32,714 bases of DNA from Corynebacterium sp. HMSC036D02. Its GTDB lineage: Bacteria; Actinomycetota; Actinomycetes; Mycobacteriales; Mycobacteriaceae. The notes beneath the pieces were generated by a model. The model did no database searches. It was not told the DNA's origin and saw only the letters and a program-made list of their open reading frames with translations. The translations under genes and the position numbers were made by a program. The stretch is taken from contig NZ_KV827681.1 of NCBI RefSeq assembly GCF_001836165.1, forward strand, positions 1 to 32,714, in the 5' to 3' direction. Shown here in pieces: positions 1 to 5,876 of this stretch. Each line of letters begins with the position of its first letter. Position 1 is the first letter of the stretch.

Positions 1-34
1 ACCTCACCAACACATCCTGTCGTTTAGGCCCATT

Positions 35-77
35 TTGTCACTTAAGCCGGTTTGGAAGTGATGGGGTTAAGTGACAA
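35..77. repeat. 11-bp inverted repeat near window start
   Basis: TTGTCACTTAA (35-45) is perfectly inverted as TTAAGTGACAA (67-77) around a 21-bp spacer. It lies in the roughly 267 bp downstream of the MerR gene, where I see no convincing gene. It could be an operator, a weak bidirectional terminator or an element end. There is no clear T-run, so a terminator role is only possible. Confidence 0.5.
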
Positions 78-267
78 TTTTCGATTTTGTGACCTTGGAT
101 GACTGTGTCGTTTTGAGGAGTCGTCTGCACGGATTTCAGAAGTCCTCTGTACTATCGCCATCCACTCCGGAGAGGCCGCGGGCGTTCGTCCACTTCATCT
201 GGAACGCGATTCGACAGAGCGCATTCAATACGATGGTCTTTTTCTCCCTGCGAAGGATGGGGGCAGT

Positions 268-672
268 TTAGGGTGCCAGGGTGTTGACCAGATCGAGGAA
301 TTCCTCAGCGTAGGCAATTTGCTTGCGTAGCTTTTCGTAGCGGGTGCGCGTCTCCTCACGAATGTCGGCAAGGGTGGCCTTGGCATTACTCCGTGCCTGC
401 TGTGCGGTATCACTGTCCTGCCCGCCATCTGAACTATGAAGAATCTCCGCAGCTTCCAGGAATTCCCGCATCTGATCCAGAGTAAACCCCAGCGGTTTCA
501 TCCGTCGCACCAGCAAAACACGACGTACATCAGCCTCACTATAAAGCCTGAACCCACCAGGGCTACGCCCCGATGGGGTAATCAGGCCGACGTTGTCATA
601 ATAACGCAAGGTGGGAATCGACAACCCCGTCTGGTCAACGACCTCGCCGATCTTGAAATTACTGTTTTGCAT
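268..672 (-). CDS. MerR-family transcriptional regulator
   Basis: This 134-aa protein has an N-terminal MerR winged helix-turn-helix (residues about 6-75). The motifs IGEVVDQTGLS, TLRYYDNVGL and GGFRLYSEADVRR are typical of the family. A charged helical C-terminus (about 85-130) fits the antiparallel dimerisation coiled coil. The protein contains no cysteine, so it is unlikely to be a thiol-liganded metal sensor like MerR, CueR or ZntR; the inducer is unknown. A good ribosome binding site (GAAGGAGAA) precedes the ATG. The gene is divergent from the SulP transporter, and a dyad in the intergenic region fits a MerR operator, so it probably controls the transporter and perhaps itself (inference). 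Confidence 0.9.
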   Translation of the reverse strand: MQNSNFKIGEVVDQTGLSIPTLRYYDNVGLITPSGRSPGGFRLYSEADVRRVLLVRRMKPLGFTLDQMREFLEAAEILHSSDGGQDSDTAQQARSNAKATLADIREETRTRYEKLRKQIAYAEEFLDLVNTLAP

Positions 673-767
673 TGCCTGTTCTCCTTCACGGTGATGTTGC
701 CCACGGGTTCCTGTGCCTGGGTTGGCGGTTGAGTAAAACTCCCGCTACCATGACCACCATCACCAAA

Positions 768-784
768 CCTAAAGTTACTAGAGG
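768..784. promoter_or_regulatory. candidate MerR-type operator between merR and sulP
   Basis: The 17-bp imperfect dyad CCTAAAGTTACTAGAGG has symmetric outer CCT/AGG and inner AGT/ACT elements. MerR-family proteins bind such short dyads inside long promoter spacers. It lies in the 169-bp divergent intergenic region. I could not assign convincing -35 and -10 boxes around it, so this is a candidate only. Confidence 0.4.
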
Positions 785-841
785 GTTGGATTCCTTTCAG
801 GCGTTCGCCCAGTTACCTATCCCCTCAAAGATTGGACATCT

Positions 842-2401
842 ATGACTGAAACTAGCACGGCGGCCCCCCGCCCCCTCCTGAGTCCAGACGGCGCTGATGC
901 CCCTACCGGGATCATCGCATCCTTCCGTTACGCATTTTCTTCCCCCGCCCGTATCCGTATAGAGATTCTGGCCGGACTGGCGGTATCCCTGGCGCTGATC
1001 CCTGAGGCCATTGCCTTTTCCATCCTTGCCGGTGTTGACCCAGCCATGGGTCTGTTTTCCTCGGTAGTCATGGCCATTGCGATCGCCTTTACCGGTGGCC
1101 GCCCGGCAATGACCACCGGCGCCACCGGGGCTATTGCCCTAGTCATTGCTCCTGTGGCGCGTGGTTACGGGATGGATTATTTCATCGCCACCGTCTTGTT
1201 GGGCGGTGTCCTACAAATCGTGCTCGGAGCCCTCGGTGTGGCGAAACTTCAGCGTTTTATCCCCCGATCGGTGATGCTGGGTTTCGTCAATGCACTGGGC
1301 ATTATGATTTTCACCGCCCAACTCGAACACCTCATTGATGTGCCTTGGATGGTCTACCCACTCGTCGGCTTGGGTGTGGTGATCATGATTTTCTTCCCCA
1401 AGCTCACCAGTGTGATCCCCGCCCCGCTGGTCACGATTATCGTGCTCACCGGTTTGGTCATTGCCGCCGGTTTGACTGTCCCGACGGTCTCGGACATGGG
1501 CAAGATGCCGGAGACCTTACCGTCCCTGTTTATTCCGAACGTGCCGTGGACGTTGGAGACCCTGCAGATCATCGCGCCTTATGCCCTGGCCATGGCCGTG
1601 GTCGGTCTCATGGAATCGTTGATGACCGCCAAGCTCGTCGATGACATCACCGACACTCATTCCGATAAAACTCGCGAATCCTGGGGACAGGGGGTGGCTA
1701 ATATTGCCTCCGGTTTCTTCGGCGGCATGGGCGGCTGCGCGATGATCGGTCAAACCATGATCAACGTCCGCGAATCCGGGGCACGTACCCGCCTATCCAC
1801 CCTGTTAGCCGGTGTGTTCCTGCTGGTCCTGGTCCTGGCACTGGGCGACATCGTTGGCATGATCCCGATGGCTGCGCTGGTGGCAATCATGATCATGGTC
1901 TCGGTCGGCACCATCGACTGGCACTCGGTGCATCCACGCACCCTTAAACTCATGCCGGTCTCTGAGACCATTGTTATGGCCGTGACGATTATTGCCACCC
2001 TAGCCACCAGCAACCTGGCCATTGGTGTGGTGCTGGGTGTGGTCACCGCGATGATCATGTTCGCCCGTCGGATGGCACATATCGCTTCCATTGAAAAGGT
2101 CTCCGAGATCGACGGCGACGGCGATGGCGAGATTGATACTCGTACCTACCGGGTGCATGGCCAGTTGTTTTGGGCATCAAGCAATGACCTGGTTTATCGC
2201 TTTGATTACACCGATTCTGCCCGTCATATCACTATTGATCTCACTGAGGCGGAGATCTGGGATGCCTCCACGGTCGCGACCTTTGACGCGATTACGCAGA
2301 AGTTCCAGGACAGAGGCAAAACCGTGTCCATTATCGGGCTCGACGGTCCCAGTCAGGACCGGCTGAACCGCCTGTCTGGCCGGCTTGGCACCGGCCACTA
2401 A
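842..2401 (+). CDS. SulP family inorganic anion transporter with STAS domain
   Basis: This 519-aa protein is an integral membrane anion permease of the SulP/SLC26 family, whose members carry sulfate, bicarbonate or related anions. The N-terminal two thirds (residues about 30-420) is a chain of hydrophobic segments. It includes the family-like stretch ALIPEAIAFSILAGVDP and a conserved GGMGGCAMIGQ region near the middle. A cytoplasmic STAS domain occupies about 430-519 (ITIDLTEAEIWDASTVATFDAI). Length is normal for bacterial members, and the substrate cannot be told from sequence. The ATG start has only a weak ribosome binding site. It is divergent from the MerR gene, which is its likely regulator, and is followed by a hairpin terminator. 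Confidence 0.92.
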   Translation: MTETSTAAPRPLLSPDGADAPTGIIASFRYAFSSPARIRIEILAGLAVSLALIPEAIAFSILAGVDPAMGLFSSVVMAIAIAFTGGRPAMTTGATGAIALVIAPVARGYGMDYFIATVLLGGVLQIVLGALGVAKLQRFIPRSVMLGFVNALGIMIFTAQLEHLIDVPWMVYPLVGLGVVIMIFFPKLTSVIPAPLVTIIVLTGLVIAAGLTVPTVSDMGKMPETLPSLFIPNVPWTLETLQIIAPYALAMAVVGLMESLMTAKLVDDITDTHSDKTRESWGQGVANIASGFFGGMGGCAMIGQTMINVRESGARTRLSTLLAGVFLLVLVLALGDIVGMIPMAALVAIMIMVSVGTIDWHSVHPRTLKLMPVSETIVMAVTIIATLATSNLAIGVVLGVVTAMIMFARRMAHIASIEKVSEIDGDGDGEIDTRTYRVHGQLFWASSNDLVYRFDYTDSARHITIDLTEAEIWDASTVATFDAITQKFQDRGKTVSIIGLDGPSQDRLNRLSGRLGTGH

Positions 2402-2427
2402 CATCCCCCGACTCGAGCACATCGACT

Positions 2428-2463
2428 TGGCGCCCCAACTTATAACCGGGGCGCCAGTTTATT
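2428..2463 (+). terminator. hairpin terminator after SulP gene
   Basis: The arms TGGCGCCCC (2428-2436) and GGGGCGCCA (2448-2456) pair perfectly around an 11-nt loop and are followed by GTTTATT. The hairpin sits 27 bp after the SulP stop codon, which fits intrinsic termination, although the U-tract is short. Confidence 0.7.
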
Positions 2464-2480
2464 GGTGCTGTTGCAAAGTT
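2464..2480. mobile_element. solitary IS6-family-like terminal inverted repeat
   Basis: The sequence GGTGCTGTTGCAAAGTT closely resembles the ends of IS6-family elements such as IS257 (GGTTCTGTTGCAAAGTT) and IS26 (GGCACTGTTGCAAA). No IS6 transposase and no partner repeat are seen in the window. This looks like the scar of a lost element that once bordered the MerR-SulP segment. Confidence 0.5.
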
Positions 2481-2504
2481 GGGGCATAGGAAGAGCATAA
2501 AAGA

Positions 2505-2528
2505 AGCGTAGCGGTTAACCGCTACGCT
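2505..2528. repeat. 24-bp perfect palindrome
   Basis: AGCGTAGCGGTT is followed directly by its exact reverse complement, giving a loopless palindrome. A T-rich stretch (GGGGATTTTTACTTTTTAC) begins about 10 bp later. It may be a rho-independent terminator or an end structure of the neighbouring insertion sequences. Confidence 0.6.
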
Positions 2529-2665
2529 GTGTTGTGGGGATTTTTACTTTTTACGGTGCACGTGTTCTAGTTAGTGGTTCGTTTCTTTCCTCGGGTGATT
2601 GCGACGGTATTCCTCGCTTCAGATATCCAGCCCGGTTGGGTTGGGAAGAAAGGTAATCTACCACC

Positions 2666-2951
2666 ATGCCTAGGTACTCCGAACAGTTCAAACGTGATGC
2701 TGTGGCCCTCTACGAAAACAATGAGGACCTCTCACTTCACGCGGCTTCAGCAGAGCTTGGAGTCAATCGCTCCTCACTTTATTCCTGGATCAAGCAGTAC
2801 GGCACCGGCAAACGCGCCCGCACAAAAAGCATGCGTGACAAGGCCCAAGCGACGACTGATTCTGAGCGGATCCGCCAGTGAGACAAAGGAAGTCTCTAAA
2901 CTGCGCGAAGAACGCGATATCCTGCGCAAGGCCGCGAAATATTTTGCTTAA
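2666..2951 (+). pseudogene. IS3-family transposase OrfA, frameshifted
   Basis: The first frame encodes 71 aa beginning MPRYSEQFKRDAVALYE, a typical IS3 OrfA helix-turn-helix (SLHAASAELGVNRSSLYSWI). It stops at TGA 2879-2881. The expected C-terminal leucine-rich helix (VSKLREERDILRKAAKYFA) continues in another frame to the stop at 2949-2951. One frameshift at about 2875-2881 would restore a protein of about 95 aa, the usual OrfA size. OrfA normally binds the element ends and is joined to OrfB by -1 frameshifting to make the transposase. Confidence 0.85.
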
Positions 2952-2964
2952 AGAGACTCACTGG

Positions 2965-3513
2965 TAATCCGCTTCCAGTTTGTCTATGACCACCGAACCG
3001 AATACTAGGCTCACACGGATGTGCCACGTGTTAAAGCTCAATCGCTCCTCGTGCTACAAATGGGTGCAAACCCGCGAAAACCGCAGGTTAAAGATGTGTT
3101 CCGATGCCCTTATTGGTGCAAAAATCAAGACCATCTTCGATGATGAGCACGGGCTTTATGGTGCTAAACGCATCGCTGCAAGCCTTAACGACGATACGGA
3201 CTTTCCTCCGACCAATCACAAGAAGGTCGCACGCATCATGAAATCCATGGGGCTGAAAGGCTTTACTAAGCGGCGTCGGTGTATCACCACTAGGCGTAAG
3301 CCTGGCCACCGGGTCATGCCAGATTTAGTAGGCCGTAAATTCACCGCTGATAGGCCGAACCACGTCTACGTAGGCGATATCACCTACCTGCCGTGTAAGG
3401 GCGGCAAGAACATGTATCTAGCTACGGTCATTGACGTCTACTCACGCATCTGCATCGCAGAGCGTTCAGTTACCTCCCGCCCAGAGGTAGTGGGACCGAA
3501 CAAGAAACTGTAG
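2965..3513 (+). pseudogene. IS3-family transposase OrfB, frameshifted and truncated
   Basis: The fragment contains the conserved OrfB start region RFQFVYDHRTEY in one frame, then MCHVLKLNRSSCYKW and the rest in another. A frameshift therefore lies at about 3002-3018. The region continues through HGLYGAKRIAASLN and the start of the rve domain (RPNHVYVGDITYLP with the first catalytic Asp, then ATVIDVYSR). After that, homology is lost (CIAERSVTSRPEV) and the frame stops at 3513. The second Asp and the Glu of the DDE triad are missing. It is inactive, and the 3' break marks a recombination junction. Confidence 0.85.
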
Positions 3514-3611
3514 GTACTTGAAAGCTGATAATCCTGAGCTTTACGTTCAGTATTACCGCGAAGCTAATCTAGAAAACTCATAAATAGGCACTCCTATGTA
3601 AGAATAGGGAG
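3514..3611 (+). other. junction DNA with unrecognised C-terminal coding scrap
   Basis: Between the broken transposase and the DUF1643 gene, one frame reads YLKADNPELYVQYYREANLENS before the stop at about 3580. It has no start codon of its own. It looks like the C-terminal tail of a deleted gene, which I do not recognise. This supports a deletion or rearrangement at the 3' edge of the IS3 remnant. Confidence 0.3.
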
Positions 3612-3614
3612 GTG
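3589..3614 (+). promoter_or_regulatory. hairpin overlapping the DUF1643 ribosome binding site
   Basis: CACTCCTAT (3589-3597) can pair with ATAGGGAGGTG (3604-3614) around a 6-nt loop, with two single-G bulges on the right arm. The right arm contains the AGGGAGG ribosome binding site of the TTG start at 3621. Translation of the DUF1643 gene may thus be held low or be conditional (inference). Confidence 0.35.
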
Positions 3615-3620
3615 GAGAAT

Positions 3621-4247
3621 TTGACGGAACAGGGGTTCATTCAAGCCTGGGAATCAGGCCGCCTTGTTTATCCCGCCACCCCAATGGCACACGGTCAGCG
3701 GTGGTTCCTTCGTTCTGCTGAGAATTCCGAGAACCATTCCAAGATTCTGTTTGTTGGAATCAATCCTTCTACCGCAACCACATTCGCGGCAGCATCTAAG
3801 GTTCAAGGCGGAGATCCGACGACCGCGGCGATCTTGAAACGTTTCCCAGTTGATGACCGCCAGCGCCCCATCGATGCCCGGTGGATGAGCATTATCAACC
3901 TCATCCCGCTAGTTGGTCAGGGCCGCCAGTTACCCGACTGGAATCTTTCGTCGGGGAAGAGTGAGATCCTCTCTTCCTTGAAAATCACCATCACCGTAAT
4001 GAAATTGATCGTGCCTGAGGCAGACCATATCATTCTCATGTGGGGTAATCTGAAGGATAGCAACTTCCCTTGGAAACGCGACATCATTCCTATCGTCCAA
4101 GAGCTGATTAGGACGTCCAAGAAGCCAAACGCGGCGGCTAAAGCCGTTTATTCGAAGAACGCTCCTTATTATCCAACTCACCCAGCATATGGCAGGTGGA
4201 ACGGTCACGAATTCTGTGACGCGCTACACCTTCTAGAACACGAGTAG
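3621..4247 (+). CDS. DUF1643 domain protein
   Basis: This 208-aa protein matches the DUF1643 family: KILFVGINPSTAT (residues 41-53) followed by GGDPTT (63-68). I chose TTG at 3621 because AGGGAGG ends 8 nt upstream; a GTG at 3612 would overlap that site. The function of the family is not established. The pattern GINPSTA, then ILMWGN (138-143), then YPTHPAYGR (184-192) resembles the order of motifs in uracil-DNA glycosylases (GxxPG, LLWG, HPSP), so a nucleic-acid base-related role is possible (inference only). It is convergent with an ADP-ribosylglycohydrolase gene and bounded by mobile-element debris, so it is probably horizontally acquired cargo. Confidence 0.8.
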   Translation: MTEQGFIQAWESGRLVYPATPMAHGQRWFLRSAENSENHSKILFVGINPSTATTFAAASKVQGGDPTTAAILKRFPVDDRQRPIDARWMSIINLIPLVGQGRQLPDWNLSSGKSEILSSLKITITVMKLIVPEADHIILMWGNLKDSNFPWKRDIIPIVQELIRTSKKPNAAAKAVYSKNAPYYPTHPAYGRWNGHEFCDALHLLEHE

Positions 4248-4286
4248 TCTCCAGGAGTGCACACGCTTGAATCTTTGAGGCGGCGA

Positions 4287-5060
4287 TTAAAATAGAGCCG
4301 TTTCGATAAGGTCTTTACCGCGCAGTGTTTCCATCCACCTGGTAGGTATCGATTCTACCCCATACCTGGCACCTGCTAATGCGCCAGCAACTGCAGCAGT
4401 CGTATCCGCGTCAGCTCCAAGATTCACTGCCGCGAGTACGCATTCTTCATAGCTCGTTGTGTTTGCGAAACACCATAAGGACGCTTCTAAGGTATGTACT
4501 ACGTATCCTGTTGACCTGATCTGTTCGCGGGGCTTACCTAACCACTCGCTGAGATCTGGTTCCTCCCCACGCACAACAATCCGTAAGATTTTCACGAAAT
4601 CGACGCACGCTTGCATCGAAATTTCATGTGCGTGCGTGATGGCCGAAACGTTGCGAATCTGTTCGTTGGTAGCTTGTGTATAAGCCAGTGGCGCGATTCG
4701 CATCAGCGAACCGTTGCCATTATTTCGCTCGCTAGATTGCCCTGCTCGATTCATCAGGGCACGCAGAGTTGTTTGACCTATACCGAATGCTGCCCTGTCT
4801 GGTGTGTAGAAACCTAGATATGCCCATTGTTCAAATCTCTTCCTCAGATCTGTAACATTTATACGGCCTGTTGCCCGGATCGAATCGCATGTGGCTAGCG
4901 TCATTGCTGTATCGTCCGAGAAGGTGCCAGCAGGTCGATCATGGGAACCATACCCAATCATGTCCGTGCAAAGGAAGGAATCTCGCTTCAAGAACTCGTA
5001 GGGAACACCCAGTGCATCACCTACCGCCAGCCCGAAAATACAATCCCGCAAACTACTCAT
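4287..5060 (-). CDS. ADP-ribosylglycohydrolase family protein
   Basis: This 257-aa protein is of the DraG/ARH family, which hydrolyses ADP-ribosyl bonds on proteins or nucleic acids using two Mg or Mn ions. Visible motifs are FGLAVGDALGVPYEF near the N-terminus, GTFSDDTAM with the metal-binding SDDT at 48-51, NGSLMRIAPLA mid-protein, and GADADTTAAVAGALAGA at 215-231 with Asp217, Asp219 and Thr220 as metal ligands. All key residues look intact. The start at 5060 is chosen because GGGAGAAG precedes it; an upstream in-frame ATG at 5090 has no ribosome binding site. It is slightly short for the family (often near 300 aa). It is convergent with the DUF1643 gene (39-bp gap). The substrate is unknown. 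Confidence 0.9.
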   Translation of the reverse strand: MSSLRDCIFGLAVGDALGVPYEFLKRDSFLCTDMIGYGSHDRPAGTFSDDTAMTLATCDSIRATGRINVTDLRKRFEQWAYLGFYTPDRAAFGIGQTTLRALMNRAGQSSERNNGNGSLMRIAPLAYTQATNEQIRNVSAITHAHEISMQACVDFVKILRIVVRGEEPDLSEWLGKPREQIRSTGYVVHTLEASLWCFANTTSYEECVLAAVNLGADADTTAAVAGALAGARYGVESIPTRWMETLRGKDLIETALF

Positions 5061-5100
5061 GGACTTCTCCCGCAGCAAACCCGCTGTCATTCGTAAAAAT

Positions 5101-5427
5101 CTATTTTAGAGTACTAAATAGTCCCCTCGAATCGCACACCGACTCGCCCGCACCTGAGCTACCTCCCCGAATGGCTCAATCCAAGGCCGTGATGGTTACC
5201 ACGACGCCGTCGATCTTTTCGGTGGATTTTTGTTTGTCGGGTTTGATGTTTCCTGCCGGGGCGGTGCGCACGTGGATGTTGTCAACAATTTATCCCAGGA
5301 CTGGGTGCCCGCCATGGGCACGCTTGCCTTCTAGGGCGAGTTTCATAAGTTCTTTGGAGGGTGGGGACATGTCTTTGAAGCCTTGCCCGAAAGGCACCAC
5401 CGTGAAACCAACATCCTCAAGGTTGTG
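5101..5427 (-). pseudogene. prophage terminase large subunit, C-terminal remnant
   Basis: The minus-strand frame gives about 108 codons reading FGQGFKDMSPPSKELMKLALEG, then HGGHPVL, then NIHVRTAPAGNIKPDKQKSTEKIDG, then a tail ending RGLFSTLK. These are the C-terminal motifs of phage terminase large subunits of the type that package DNA into proheads. Two in-frame stop codons (HPVLG*IVDN and ALD*AIR) and loss of the whole ATPase domain show decay. The N-terminal side breaks at about 5427, against an SSB fragment pointing the other way. It is good evidence for a former prophage here. Confidence 0.8.
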
Positions 5428-5428
5428 A

Positions 5429-5611
5429 GGCTACTCTCTGAAGACTGACAACTACACCGACAAGGATGGGAACAAGCACTACCAGCTCGTGGCCCGTATC
5501 GACACGGTGCAGCTCATCGACTCCAAGGCCGAGTCTGCAGCACGCGCTGCACGCCGTGAGAACAGCGCTGACAACGCTGCTGCCAACAGCTCTGAAGAAG
5601 TACCGTTCTAG
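5429..5611 (+). pseudogene. single-strand DNA-binding protein, C-terminal remnant
   Basis: The frame immediately after an in-frame TGA reads LKTDNYTDKDGNKHYQLVAR, then IDTVQLIDSK, then an Ala/Asn-rich tail ending SSEEVPF. This matches the last strands of the SSB OB-fold plus the acidic C-terminal tip (usually DDIPF) that recruits partner proteins. About 60 residues remain of an expected 150-200, with no start codon. It is probably the phage or mobile-element SSB. Its intact 3' end leads straight into a strong terminator. Confidence 0.7.
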
Positions 5612-5622
5612 TTGCAACAACA

Positions 5623-5655
5623 CCCCGCAGGGAAACCTGCGGGGTTATTTTTTTT
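5623..5655 (+). terminator. strong rho-independent terminator
   Basis: CCCCGCAGG, a GAAA tetraloop and CCTGCGGGG form a perfect 9-bp stem, followed by TTATTTTTTTT. It begins 12 bp after the stop codon of the SSB remnant and is its natural terminator. It is the clearest intrinsic terminator in the window. Confidence 0.92.
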
Positions 5656-5876
5656 CAGTACAGACCGCGCATGACGCCGTTGCCGTCCGGTAGGGGATCG
5701 CTACCGCGCCTGCTCTGGGGCACCGTCATTTCACAGCGCAATACACGCACCACGACACGCGCTGTTTTACCGTGCAACAAACACGCCATTTCGCTGCGCA
5801 TTGCACTGACACATCTACACGCCGCCTGCAGATTCGGGGCACTATTTACCGTGAACGACATCCGTCGCGAGCGTGG

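Larger units (their letters stand above)
2666..3513 (+). mobile_element. degenerate IS3-family insertion sequence remnant
   Basis: A two-gene transposase in orfA/orfB arrangement identifies an IS3-family element. orfA has a helix-turn-helix and orfB has the HTH_21 and rve (DDE) regions, but the end of the catalytic domain is missing. At least two frameshifts and a 3' truncation make it inactive. The terminal inverted repeats could not be defined. Confidence 0.8.

Noticed and set aside
5655..5861. 68-aa minus-strand frame between the terminator and the VWA gene
   Set aside because: No recognisable motif, no ribosome binding site and Arg-rich composition; I see nothing certain in this gap beyond the terminator.
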